Shown: positions 1 to 7,966 of the stretch, piece by piece
Layout: each line of letters begins with the position of its first letter
How positions within the stretch are numbered: position 1 is the first letter of the stretch
Source of the DNA: Paenibacillus sp. FSL R7-0273
GTDB taxonomy: Bacteria; Bacillota; Bacilli; Paenibacillales; Paenibacillaceae
DNA: 64,000 bases
Assembly (NCBI RefSeq): GCF_000758625.1
Contig: NZ_CP009283.1
Span: 4,723,501-4,787,500 of the forward strand
Reading direction: 5' to 3'
The notes under the pieces: model-generated
Databases searched by the model: none
What the model was told of the DNA's origin: nothing
Seen by the model: the letters and a program-made list of their open reading frames with translations, nothing else
Made by a program: the position numbers and the translations under genes

Positions 1-125
1 TCAACTATGATGATACCCAGCTCCGCAGTATTCAGGGCTTGCCCAGCCGGGAGATTGTTCCAAAGCTCGGTGAAGTTCATCGGCTTGAGGTTATACACCG
101 GGATGAATGGATAACGCTGCGTTAA
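1..125 (+). CDS. proB: Glutamate 5-kinase, C-terminal fragment (5' end outside window)
   Basis: Only the last 40 codons are present, read from base 3 to the TAA at 123-125. The translated end, with EVHRLEVIHRDEWITLR at the C-terminus, is the typical end of the PUA domain of bacterial glutamate 5-kinase. The enzyme phosphorylates L-glutamate in the first step of proline synthesis. proA follows 82 bases downstream on the same strand, and proC follows that, which supports the call. The kinase domain and any leader lie outside the window. Confidence 0.9.
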   Translation, partial: NYDDTQLRSIQGLPSREIVPKLGEVHRLEVIHRDEWITLR

Positions 126-207
126 GAGAGCTAACAGCAGACTCATAGAGCTGTCATCCGAATTGAGAAGATTATTTAACATAGACCACTATCCAGGAGG
201 GAACGTT

Positions 208-1455
208 ATGAGTGAAGTTGTAAACAAGGCATCCCGGGCTAAAGAAACTACGGGAGTACTGGCAGGACTAACCACCGGCCAGAAAAATGAGGCGCTGCTT
301 GTCATGGCCGACGCACTGCGGCAGGAGGCACAGTCCATTATTGCTGCTAACGCGGAGGATCTGGAGCGCGGTCGTCAAGCCGGAACTCCGGAGTCTATGC
401 TCGACCGCCTGGCACTGGATATCAGCCGGATCGATGCCATTGCAGAAGGCCTGCAGCAAATTGCTGTTCTGCCTGATCCGGTCGGAGATACACTTGAGAC
501 CTTTGAGCGTCCGAACGGCCTTTCGATCGAAAAAATCCGTGTACCGCTCGGCGTAATAGGCATTATCTATGAAGCCCGCCCGAATGTAACGGTAGATGCT
601 GCCGGTCTTTGCCTGAAGACAGGCAATGCCGTAGTTTTACGCGGGGGCTCTTCTGCCCTCTCCTCAAACCGGCGGATTGTTGAAGTGCTGCATACTGCTC
701 TGGCGAAAACGTCCCTGCCTCCCGGCGCCCTCCAGCTGATCGAGGATCCGAACCGTTCTTCCGTTGACGAGATGCTCAAGCTTAACGGCCTGCTGGATGT
801 AATCATTCCGCGCGGGGGCAGCTCGCTGATCCAGAATGTTGTAATGAATGCCACTGTGCCTGTAATTGAAACGGGGGCAGGCATATGCCATACTTATCTG
901 GATGCTGGATGTCAGCCGGAAATGGCCGAGCGTATCAGCCTCAATGCCAAAGCCCAGCGTCCGTCCGTCTGCAACTCTATGGAAACTCTGCTCATTCACC
1001 GTGAATACGCCGCTGAGCATCTGCCTGCGCTTGCTGAAGCCTTCCGCAAGGCGAAGGTTGAGCTGCGCGGCTGTCAGGAAACGTTAGCTCTAGTTCCATG
1101 GGCGGTACCGGTCACTGCAGCGGATTACGCAACCGAATATAATGACTATATTCTTAACATCCGGATTGTCAGCGGACTGGATGAAGCATTGGGTCACATT
1201 GCGGAGTACAGCACCAAGCATTCAGAATGTATTGTTACCGAAAATGCAGAGCACGCTGTCCGGTTCATGCAGGAGGTGGATGCCGCAGCTGTATACCATA
1301 ACGCCTCAACCCGGTTCACTGACGGCTTTGAATTCGGCTTTGGCGCCGAGATCGGCATCAGCACCCAAAAGCTGCATGCGCGCGGACCGATGGGCCTGCC
1401 TGCGCTTACTTCCTGCAAATACAAAATTTACGGGACCGGCCAAATCCGGGGATAA
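208..1455 (+). CDS. proA: Glutamate-5-semialdehyde dehydrogenase (gamma-glutamyl phosphate reductase)
   Basis: A 415-aa aldehyde dehydrogenase superfamily enzyme that reduces gamma-glutamyl phosphate to glutamate-5-semialdehyde with NADPH, the second step of proline synthesis in the cytoplasm. The catalytic cysteine lies in the VCNSMETLL motif about two thirds along, and the C-terminus has the family signature with FGAEIGIST followed by HARGPMGLPALTS. I place the start at ATG 208 because AGGAGGG lies 7 bases before it; an in-frame ATG at 163 would add 15 residues but has no good ribosome binding site. The length matches the family. It lies between proB and proC. Confidence 0.97.
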   Translation: MSEVVNKASRAKETTGVLAGLTTGQKNEALLVMADALRQEAQSIIAANAEDLERGRQAGTPESMLDRLALDISRIDAIAEGLQQIAVLPDPVGDTLETFERPNGLSIEKIRVPLGVIGIIYEARPNVTVDAAGLCLKTGNAVVLRGGSSALSSNRRIVEVLHTALAKTSLPPGALQLIEDPNRSSVDEMLKLNGLLDVIIPRGGSSLIQNVVMNATVPVIETGAGICHTYLDAGCQPEMAERISLNAKAQRPSVCNSMETLLIHREYAAEHLPALAEAFRKAKVELRGCQETLALVPWAVPVTAADYATEYNDYILNIRIVSGLDEALGHIAEYSTKHSECIVTENAEHAVRFMQEVDAAAVYHNASTRFTDGFEFGFGAEIGISTQKLHARGPMGLPALTSCKYKIYGTGQIRG

Positions 1456-1457
1456 CC

Positions 1458-1549
1458 TTCAGTGAGGTTAAGCTCACAAAACTTAGGTCTATGCTTACGA
1501 AGTGAGTTTTGTACGCAGATCATTCAGTGAGGTTAAGCTCACAAAACTT
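1458..1549 (+). repeat. 27-bp direct repeat pair in the proA-proC spacer
   Basis: The identical 27-base string starting TTCAGTGAGGTTAAGC and ending ACAAAACTT occurs at 1458-1484 and again at 1523-1549, with starts 65 bases apart. Between them AGTTTTGT at 1505-1512 is the inverse of ACAAAACT in each copy, so either copy could fold with the middle segment. The second copy runs into the AGGGGG ribosome binding site of proC. This looks like a small intergenic repeat element; whether it is dispersed in the genome cannot be seen here. Confidence 0.8.
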
Positions 1550-1565
1550 TTAGGGGGACTCATAC

Positions 1566-2441
1566 ATGTGTCAGCAACCTTCTGCTCCGCTTATTAAGGA
1601 GCGCATTGTCTTTTACGGTGCAGGCTCGATGGCTGAGGCCATCGTACGGGGCATGATTGCCCGCAGCGTTATTGCATCAGACAGCATCACTATGCTCAAC
1701 CGCAGCAGCAGCGAGCGGCTCGCCGAGCTGCGCAGCCGTTACGGCGTACAGGCCAGCAACGATCCGCAGCAAAAAACAGAAATCCTTAAGCAGGCCCAGG
1801 TCATCGTCCTGGCAATGAAACCGAAGGATGCTGCTGAAGCACTGCGCGGCCTTGCCCCGCTGCTGTCCCCGGGACAGATTATCGTCTCTGTGATTGCCGG
1901 AATTACAATCCGCACGATTCAGGGGCTGCTCGGCACACAACAGCCGGTTGTACGCACCATGCCGAACACCTCCAGCACGATCGGGCTTGGTGCAACCGGC
2001 ATCGCCTTCTCCAAGGAGGTCGATGAGGCCGGCCGCCGTCTGGGGCTGAATATATTTGAATCAGTGGGCATCACGTCCGTTATTGAGGAAGAACGGATGG
2101 AAATTCTCACCGGAATCTCCGGCAGCGGGCCTGCTTACATCTATTACATGATGGAAGCAATGACGGCTGCAGGCATCCGCGGCGGCCTGACACCTGAGCA
2201 GAGCTCGGAGCTGACTGTGCAGAGCGTACTCGGAGCTGCCCGCATGGTACAGCAGACCGGCGAGGACCCGGCTGCGCTGCGCAAAAAGGTCACTTCACCC
2301 AACGGCTCCACCCAGGCGGCGATTGAAGCGCTCGAAAAGGGTGATTTCTTCGAGACCGTTATTTCTGCAGTAAACCGCTGTGCCGAACGCTCCCGCGAGA
2401 TGGGTGCCGCAGTGGAAAAAGAGCTGTTTAAGAACCAGTAG
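1566..2441 (+). CDS. proC: Pyrroline-5-carboxylate reductase
   Basis: A 291-aa NADPH-dependent reductase that converts 1-pyrroline-5-carboxylate to L-proline, the last step of the pathway begun by ProB and ProA. The N-terminal Rossmann fold shows FYGAGSMAEAIVRGM, and the C-terminal half carries the family signature ILTGISGSGPAYIYYMMEA followed by the helical dimerisation region. The start ATG follows AGGGGG with an 8-base gap. The N-terminus is about 10 residues longer than usual for the family. It is the last + strand gene before the strand switch. Confidence 0.97.
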   Translation: MCQQPSAPLIKERIVFYGAGSMAEAIVRGMIARSVIASDSITMLNRSSSERLAELRSRYGVQASNDPQQKTEILKQAQVIVLAMKPKDAAEALRGLAPLLSPGQIIVSVIAGITIRTIQGLLGTQQPVVRTMPNTSSTIGLGATGIAFSKEVDEAGRRLGLNIFESVGITSVIEEERMEILTGISGSGPAYIYYMMEAMTAAGIRGGLTPEQSSELTVQSVLGAARMVQQTGEDPAALRKKVTSPNGSTQAAIEALEKGDFFETVISAVNRCAERSREMGAAVEKELFKNQ

Positions 2442-2564
2442 GCTTTTGACAGTCCATCTTGCCGGAACATTATCATTCGGCTGTGATGTAGACCGCGCAA
2501 CACTTTATACCCGGCATATATTTATCAGCCCGCCCGCGGGACGTTGCAGTTCTTTGAGCATAAG

Positions 2565-2750
2565 TGTATTTTGTACAACTAAAAGTAGAGATTTTCCGCT
2601 TTTGTGTCATATAACTGCACTCCATACAACTAAAACAGCCTAATTTAGCTTAAACCACTCCATTCCGGAATTATAGCTGTATAAACTACACTTAAAAGGC
2701 GGATATGCTAGAAAACAGCTGTTTTAATTGCACAAAGTACATCTAAACGG
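2565..2750. repeat. Four-copy degenerate repeat (GTACAACTAAAA-type unit)
   Basis: Four related units start at 2565, 2616, 2678 and 2729, spaced 51, 62 and 51 bases apart. Each begins TGTA or TGCA and continues into a version of TACAACTAAAA: TTTTGTACAACTAAAA, CTCCATACAACTAAAA, AAACTACACTTAAAAG and CAAAGTACATCTAAAC. The bases after each core differ more. The array is non-coding on both strands. I believe similar strings are common between genes in Paenibacillus, but that is from memory. Confidence 0.65.
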
Positions 2751-2783
2751 CAGGAGCAGCATCCTAGCCACCGCCTAACCAGC

Positions 2784-2826
2784 AACTCCCCCGTCAGCAT
2801 CCTCAAGGATGACTGGCGGGGGAGTT
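2784..2826. terminator. Long imperfect hairpin in the convergent intergenic region
   Basis: AACTCCCCCG at 2784 pairs with CGGGGGAGTT ending at 2826, with nearly continuous inner pairing around a TCAA loop. Neither side has a strong run of T, so it may be a weak bidirectional terminator for proC and the gene at 2857 or just a structured repeat. Confidence 0.5.
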
Positions 2827-2856
2827 CTTGTATGCGGGCCCTCTATTAGTGTCAAG

Positions 2857-3372
2857 TTAGACAAGCGGACCTGTGAGCGCTTCATCCAGAATCAGACGGA
2901 AATGAGCCTCTTGTGCAGCATGATTTTTGATATACACCCGGTAATCCCCGTCCTCCGGCACCGTAATTGTGATTTCCCCTGTACCACCGGGAATCACTTC
3001 ACTGTACACTTCATCGCTTGATACGGACAAAATGCCGATTTCAAGCTTATTTCCCTCGTCTGATTCTACTTTCATAACCAGAACATCACCTTGTTTTTTG
3101 TTCATAACTGCAAAGTTTGTGCCCATTCCAGCCGACAGCCTAACGGATAGATTCTGACCATCAGTTGTGTCTATTTCACCAGTTGCGATATTGCTCTCCG
3201 CTGGCGGCGTTGTTGCCGGATTACGGATTGGTTCAGTTTGTTCTACGGCAGAATTTACGGCAGCCTGCCCCGCACCGTCTTCTGAGTCTCCCATTATAAC
3301 TGCGACAATTGCGGTAATGCCGAGTACAACAGCTACAGCAGCCAATGTGATAGCTATACCTTTTATCCGCAT
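2857..3372 (-). CDS. Small membrane-anchored protein, unknown function
   Basis: A 171-aa protein not recognised as a named family. Residues 6-27 form one hydrophobic segment (a signal anchor or signal peptide without a lipobox cysteine), followed by an acidic, low-complexity linker and a roughly 100-residue C-terminal domain predicted to be mostly beta strand. The later part, with GGTGEITITVPEDGDYRVYIKN, resembles beta-sandwich secreted domains, which is only an inference. I chose ATG 3372 because GGAGGG precedes it at good distance; an ATG five codons upstream lacks one. It stands alone, convergent to proC. Confidence 0.75.
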   Translation of the reverse strand: MRIKGIAITLAAVAVVLGITAIVAVIMGDSEDGAGQAAVNSAVEQTEPIRNPATTPPAESNIATGEIDTTDGQNLSVRLSAGMGTNFAVMNKKQGDVLVMKVESDEGNKLEIGILSVSSDEVYSEVIPGGTGEITITVPEDGDYRVYIKNHAAQEAHFRLILDEALTGPLV

Positions 3373-3675
3373 AATTAGTCCCTCCATATCAGTAACGAAA
3401 AATAGTAAGCCGCAGTCAGCATAACCTGAACATCCGTTCCATTCTGCAATAGTTAAATTTTACCTTCTCCCCCTTTTCCCCGCAAGCTTGTCTTTCTTAC
3501 TTGTCCTGCGCTTTAAAAAAACAGATGGTACTTGCACCATTCTGCTTACACAATTCTGTAGGAGGAGCTACACAATTCTGGCATACTGCTTACAAAAAAT
3601 GTGGCGGGTGCTTACAAAAAACAAAAAAGCCTGCCAGCTTGGTTTCCCAAGCCAGCAGGCTTTGCATAATAACCA
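3373..3675. other. Intergenic region upstream of the small membrane protein gene
   Basis: About 300 bases without a credible gene. It contains short repeated words (CTGCTTACA near 3543, 3587 and 3610, and ACACAATTCTG near 3549 and 3571) and, at its right end, the dnaD terminator. Two short + strand frames here have no ribosome binding site. Confidence 0.6.
3621..3660 (-). terminator. Intrinsic terminator of the dnaD operon
   Basis: On the minus strand GCCTGCTGGCTTGG pairs with CCAAGCTGGCAGGC around a short loop, followed by TTTTTTGTTTT. It lies just after the dnaD stop codon. Confidence 0.85.
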
Positions 3676-4407
3676 TCATCTTCCGCCGCCCCGGAATTTC
3701 TGGTTATAGTTCTTAACGTCCTGGGCGTTCTTCACCCGGTTACGTGACCACTCCAGCAGGATTCGGTCGATATAACGGAAATGAACCTTGCCGGCAAAGA
3801 CGGATTCTTTCAGTGCCAGCAGGATAAGCTCCTCCGGATACCGGTCCTGATCAACCCAGCCGGAGATCGTCTCGCATTCCATCGGGGACAGGGGACGGCC
3901 GAATTCCTTTTCGAAGATGCTGAACAGATTGCGGCTCTCAGACTCTACAGCCGCAGCTCCAGCTGAGTTTACGCCAATCCTTGATCCAGCATACCCGGAA
4001 TGATTAGTACCGGCAGGCTTGCCGCTAGCAGCCTCTTGTGCGGCTTCAGCCAGGACAACCCCCAGCTTATTGAACAGTCCGGTAAAGTTGTACTGCTCAT
4101 AATGAAAATCTCTCAACTCGTCATTTGTTCCGTCAATGCTGATAAAGCCTTCCTTCATCAGCTTCTGCAGCTCTCCGGCAATTGCGGATATGCTCCGGCC
4201 GGTCACAGTTTGCAGATCCTCCAGCGACGGGAACTCAATGCCCTCCACCTGCCGGAAAGACAGCAGGTGGATGAGCAGCATGGCTTCTTCGCCGCTGAGA
4301 TTCAGCTTCCGGTAATATTTTAAGAGTGCATAAGGAATGACGGCCATCCCGTGCTGAAGGCCAAAAGCTGCGCCCTCACCCCAGGTATTCCATCCTTTGC
4401 CGTCCAT
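3676..4407 (-). CDS. dnaD: DnaD-like replication initiation/remodelling protein
   Basis: A 243-aa member of the DnaD family, which in Bacilli helps load the replicative helicase with DnaA, DnaB and DnaI. The N-terminal winged-helix part contains YYRKLNLSGEEAMLLIHLL and the wing helix GRSISAIAGELQKLMKEGFI. After an alanine/serine-rich linker (about residues 130-160) the C-terminal domain ends with YIDRILLEWSRN, the usual DnaD/DnaB end motif. It lies directly downstream of asnS, as in B. subtilis. The nth gene that follows dnaD in B. subtilis is absent; a terminator follows instead. The GGR-rich tail is typical. Confidence 0.92.
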   Translation of the reverse strand: MDGKGWNTWGEGAAFGLQHGMAVIPYALLKYYRKLNLSGEEAMLLIHLLSFRQVEGIEFPSLEDLQTVTGRSISAIAGELQKLMKEGFISIDGTNDELRDFHYEQYNFTGLFNKLGVVLAEAAQEAASGKPAGTNHSGYAGSRIGVNSAGAAAVESESRNLFSIFEKEFGRPLSPMECETISGWVDQDRYPEELILLALKESVFAGKVHFRYIDRILLEWSRNRVKNAQDVKNYNQKFRGGGR

Positions 4408-4429
4408 GCTTCTGCCCCTTTCACTTTAT

Positions 4430-5725
4430 TTACGGGTACAGACGGTACAGTGTACGCGGGAACGGAATGGTTTCACGTACATGATCCAGACCGCAAATCC
4501 AGGCTACAGTACGCTCAAGTCCCAGACCGAAGCCGGAGTGAGGCACGGAGCCGTAGGTGCGCAGGTCCATATACCATTTGTAAGTATCCATAGAAAGATT
4601 GTGCTCCTTGAAGCGCTGCTCCAGTAATGCAGGATCGTCGATACGCTGCGAACCGCCGATAATCTCCCCGTAGCCTTCAGGCGCGATCATATCTGCGCAG
4701 AGTACTACCTCAGGACGCTCAGGATGCGGCTTCATATAGAACGCCTTGAAGGACGCCGGGTAATGCGTAATGAACACCGGCTTGTCGTTGGCTTCAGCAA
4801 TCGCTGTCTCATGCGGTGCACCGAAGTCATCACCCCAGGCAATTTCATGGCCGTTATCGTTCAGGAACTTGATCGCATCATCATAAGTGATCCGCGGGAA
4901 CGGTGCTTTAATATTCTCCAGCTTGGAGATATCGCGGCCCACCGCCTCAAGCTCGGCGCGGCAGTTCGTCAGGACGGATTGCACGATAAAGCTGATGAAA
5001 TTCTCCTGTACTACAAGGCTCTCTTCATGATCAGTAAAAGCCATTTCCGGCTCGATCATCCAGAACTCAATCAGATGGCGGCGGGTCTTGGATTTCTCTG
5101 CACGGAAGGTTGGACCGAAGGAATACACCTTGCCAAGTGCCATAGCTGCAGCTTCCATATACAGCTGGCCGCTTTGTGTAAGGTAGGCATCCTCATCGAA
5201 ATACTTCGTATGGAACAGGTTGGTGGTTCCTTCAGCCGAGGTTGGAGTCAGGATCGGCGGATCCACCTTGGTAAAGTCATTTTCGTTAAAGAACTGCTGA
5301 ATCGCACGGATAATCTCCGCACGGATAACGAGTACCGCACGCTGCTTCGAGGAGCGAAGCCAGAGATGACGATGATCCATCAGGAAGTCAACGCCATGCT
5401 CCTTAGGGGTAATCGGATAATTCTCAGTGAGATGCAGCACTTCAATTCCGGTAACCGTCATTTCATATCCGGACTGGCTGCGCGGCTCCTCGCGGATAAT
5501 GCCTGTTACATACAGCGAGCTTTCCTGGGTGAGGCTCTTGGCATCCTCCCAGACCTGCTCAGGCACTTCTGATTTCACCACAACACCCTGGATATAGCCT
5601 GTACCATCCCGAAGCTGCAGGAATTGAATTTTACCGCTGGAGCGTTTGTTGTTCACCCAACAGCCAATGACAACACTCTCTCCGACATGTTCATTCACAT
5701 TCTTGATCACACTTTTGTTAGCCAT
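4430..5725 (-). CDS. asnS: Asparagine--tRNA ligase
   Basis: A 431-aa class IIb aminoacyl-tRNA synthetase that charges tRNA-Asn. The N-terminal OB-fold anticodon-binding domain covers about residues 1-110 ([25 protein letters not shown]). Motif 2 is [16 protein letters not shown] and motif 3 is [13 protein letters not shown] near the C-terminus. The length and the RTLYRLYP end are typical of bacterial AsnRS rather than AspRS. It lies 21 bases downstream of ackA and 22 bases upstream of dnaD, so it is probably co-transcribed with both. No T-box is visible nearby. Confidence 0.97.
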   Translation of the reverse strand: MANKSVIKNVNEHVGESVVIGCWVNNKRSSGKIQFLQLRDGTGYIQGVVVKSEVPEQVWEDAKSLTQESSLYVTGIIREEPRSQSGYEMTVTGIEVLHLTENYPITPKEHGVDFLMDHRHLWLRSSKQRAVLVIRAEIIRAIQQFFNENDFTKVDPPILTPTSAEGTTNLFHTKYFDEDAYLTQSGQLYMEAAAMALGKVYSFGPTFRAEKSKTRRHLIEFWMIEPEMAFTDHEESLVVQENFISFIVQSVLTNCRAELEAVGRDISKLENIKAPFPRITYDDAIKFLNDNGHEIAWGDDFGAPHETAIAEANDKPVFITHYPASFKAFYMKPHPERPEVVLCADMIAPEGYGEIIGGSQRIDDPALLEQRFKEHNLSMDTYKWYMDLRTYGSVPHSGFGLGLERTVAWICGLDHVRETIPFPRTLYRLYP

Positions 5726-5746
5726 GCCTAAGATCTCTCCTCTAAT

Positions 5747-6955
5747 TTAGCCGTTAATTCCTTGCACCAGGCGATAGGTATCGCGGGCAATGACAAGCTC
5801 TTCGTTTGTCGGAACCACCAGCACCTGCACCTTGGAATCAGCTGTGGAGATGCGGCGCGGATCGCCGGAACGTACTTTGTTAGCCTCAGCATCCAGCTCG
5901 ATGCCCAGGAACGTCAGATTGTTCAGTACCCGTTCACGCAGCAGTGAGGCATTCTCGCCGACACCTGCTGTGAAGACGATAATATCCACACCGTTCATAG
6001 CTGCTGCATAGGAACCGATGTATTTACGCAGACGGTATTCGTACATTTCAAAAGCAAGCGTGGAATTCGCTTCGCCCTTCTCTGCACCGTCAATAATGTC
6101 ACGCATGTCGCTGCTCACGCCGGAAATAGCCAGCAGGCCGCTGTGCTTGTTCAGCATGGAGTTTACTTCGCCGACAGACAGCTCTTCCTTGTTCATAACA
6201 TAAGGAACGATAGCCGGATCGAGGTCACCGCTGCGTGTACCCATCATCAGACCTTCCAGCGGGGTCATCCCCATTGAAGTGTCAACGGATACTCCGCCCT
6301 GAACCGCAGTTACGCTGGCACCGTTACCGATGTGGCAGGTAATGATCTTCAGGTCTTCCAGCGGACGGTCCAGATACTCGGCAGCAGCTTTGCTTACGAA
6401 GTCATGGGAGGTACCGTGCGCGCCGTAGCGGCGAACCTTGTATTTGTTGTACAGCACTCTAGGAATGGCGTACATATAAGCTTTTTCAGGCATAGTCTGG
6501 TGGAACGCAGTGTCAAAAATAACAGCCTGCGGAACACCCGGCATATTGATTTCTGTTGCTGTAATCCCCATTACTGCAGCAGGGTTGTGCAGCGGAGCAA
6601 GGTCGAACAATTGACGGATCTTCGATTTAGCATCGCCGCTAACCAAAGAGGATTCCTTGAAATATTCGCCCCCGTGTACTACACGGTGTCCTACAGCATT
6701 GATTTCTTCAATAGAGCTGATTACACCATGCTCGCTGTCAGTCAGGCAGGCAAGCACCTTGCGGATAGCCGTGTTGTGCTCCAGAATTTCGCTGACCTCG
6801 GTTACTTCCTGCTTGCCGGTCGGCTTGTGGGTCAGAATGGAGGAATCCATCCCGATGCGCTCTACCAGCCCTTTGGCCAGCACAGATTCATCAGTCATAT
6901 TGTACAGCTGATATTTCAAAGAGGAACTTCCGGAGTTGATTACTAAAACGTTCAT
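5747..6955 (-). CDS. ackA: Acetate kinase
   Basis: A 402-aa ASKHA-fold kinase that interconverts acetyl phosphate + ADP and acetate + ATP in overflow metabolism. Visible family marks are LVINSGSSSLKYQLY at the N-terminus, HRVVHGGEYF, and the TCHIGNGASVTAV and DTSMGMTPLEGLMMGTRSGD region. The length is standard. Its ATG overlaps the stop codon of the upstream dehydrogenase gene by four bases (ATGA), indicating translational coupling. In B. subtilis ackA is elsewhere, so its place beside asnS-dnaD is a lineage-specific arrangement. Confidence 0.97.
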   Translation of the reverse strand: MNVLVINSGSSSLKYQLYNMTDESVLAKGLVERIGMDSSILTHKPTGKQEVTEVSEILEHNTAIRKVLACLTDSEHGVISSIEEINAVGHRVVHGGEYFKESSLVSGDAKSKIRQLFDLAPLHNPAAVMGITATEINMPGVPQAVIFDTAFHQTMPEKAYMYAIPRVLYNKYKVRRYGAHGTSHDFVSKAAAEYLDRPLEDLKIITCHIGNGASVTAVQGGVSVDTSMGMTPLEGLMMGTRSGDLDPAIVPYVMNKEELSVGEVNSMLNKHSGLLAISGVSSDMRDIIDGAEKGEANSTLAFEMYEYRLRKYIGSYAAAMNGVDIIVFTAGVGENASLLRERVLNNLTFLGIELDAEANKVRSGDPRRISTADSKVQVLVVPTNEELVIARDTYRLVQGING

Positions 6956-7824
6956 ATACGGTCACCATCCTTGTCATACTTGAAGAAGCCTTCGCCGGAT
7001 TTTGCACCCAGTTGTCCTGCACGCACCATTTTTCTGAGAATGGTGGACGGGCGGTATTTCAGCTCGCCGTATTCCCGGAACATGTTCTCAAGTGCGGCAA
7101 GTACGGAGTCCAGACCGAAGCGGTCAGCCATCTCAAGCGGCCCGTGCTGGAACTGGTAGCCGATACGCATTGCGTCATCGATATCCTCAGGAGAAGCAAC
7201 ACCCTCCTGCAGAACATGCATAGCCTCGTTAATGAACAGGCAAATTAGGCGTGAAGTTACAAATCCCGGGGATTCATAAATCATTACGCCCTTCTTCTCA
7301 ACGATTTCATCAACAAAGGTTTTGGTATCTTCAAAGGTGCTGTCAGAGGTTTTCAGACCGCGCACAATTTCAACAAGATCTACCTTGCCGACAGGATGTA
7401 TGAAATGCATGCCGATAACGCGTTCCGGATACATTGTAGAGCTGGCAAGCTCAGTCAAGCTGAGGGTAGAAGTGTTGCTGGCCAGAATAATGTGGCTTGG
7501 ACATACCTGGTCAAGCTGGTTAAACACTTTTTGTTTATCTTCCAGATCTTCAGTAATGGTTTCAATCACCATGTCGCAGGAGCTGAGCTCGGCAAAATGT
7601 GTAACTTTCTGGATACGGCTCAGAATCAGCTTCTTCTCAGCCTGTGTAATTGCCCATTTCTCCAATTGCTTGTCGAGATTTGTCTCGATCATTTCATAGG
7701 AGTAGTCCAGTCTTTCTGCGTTTTTCTCCACCAGTAATACATCAAGACCTTTGGCTGCCAGCATTTCGGCAATCCCCTGTCCCATTGTGCCACCGCCGAT
7801 GACACCGATCTTTTTAAACTTCAT
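6952..7824 (-). CDS. 3-hydroxybutyryl-CoA dehydrogenase family protein
   Basis: A 290-aa NAD-dependent 3-hydroxyacyl-CoA dehydrogenase. The N-terminal Rossmann fold has VIGGGTMGQGIAEMLA; the catalytic histidine lies in MHFIHPVGKVDLVEIV with the partner E and N in the expected positions, and the C-terminal dimerisation domain ends with SGEGFFKYDKDG. It would interconvert acetoacetyl-CoA and 3-hydroxybutyryl-CoA (Hbd/MmgB type). It is the first gene of a probable operon with ackA, asnS and dnaD. AAAGGATGGAG precedes the ATG. The exact physiological substrate cannot be told from sequence. Confidence 0.9.
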   Translation of the reverse strand: MKFKKIGVIGGGTMGQGIAEMLAAKGLDVLLVEKNAERLDYSYEMIETNLDKQLEKWAITQAEKKLILSRIQKVTHFAELSSCDMVIETITEDLEDKQKVFNQLDQVCPSHIILASNTSTLSLTELASSTMYPERVIGMHFIHPVGKVDLVEIVRGLKTSDSTFEDTKTFVDEIVEKKGVMIYESPGFVTSRLICLFINEAMHVLQEGVASPEDIDDAMRIGYQFQHGPLEMADRFGLDSVLAALENMFREYGELKYRPSTILRKMVRAGQLGAKSGEGFFKYDKDGDRI

Positions 7825-7930
7825 GTAAAAGTCTCCATCCTTTCAGGTATCTATACTTTTGTATTGTACCTTGTCTGTCGAAAAAAAATATATGGCCCGA
7901 CATATAATAATATCTTAGCATGTCTGAAAA

Positions 7931-7966
7931 GTAAAAAAAAATAACCGGCATAAATATTTATGCCGG
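7931..7966 (-). terminator. Intrinsic terminator of the FtsH-like gene, overlapping its stop codon
   Basis: A perfect 22-base palindrome at 7945-7966, with arms CCGGCATAAA and TTTATGCCGG, is followed on the minus strand by TTATTTTTTTTT. The last codons and the TAA stop of the FtsH-like gene form part of the stem. Confidence 0.9.

Larger units (their letters stand above)
2442..2856. other. Intergenic region between convergent proC and a minus-strand gene
   Basis: This 415-base region has no convincing gene. It holds a four-copy degenerate repeat (2565-2750) and an imperfect long hairpin (2784-2826), described separately. Short reading frames here lack ribosome binding sites and codon bias. 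Confidence 0.7.

Noticed and set aside
3488..3716. Two + strand frames of about 70 codons over the dnaD terminator
   Set aside because: They run through a clear minus-strand terminator and short repeats, with no ribosome binding site.
4724..5572. Long + strand open frame opposite asnS (282 codons)
   Set aside because: It is antisense to a complete asnS and its translation shows no family pattern; codon positions mirror the real gene.
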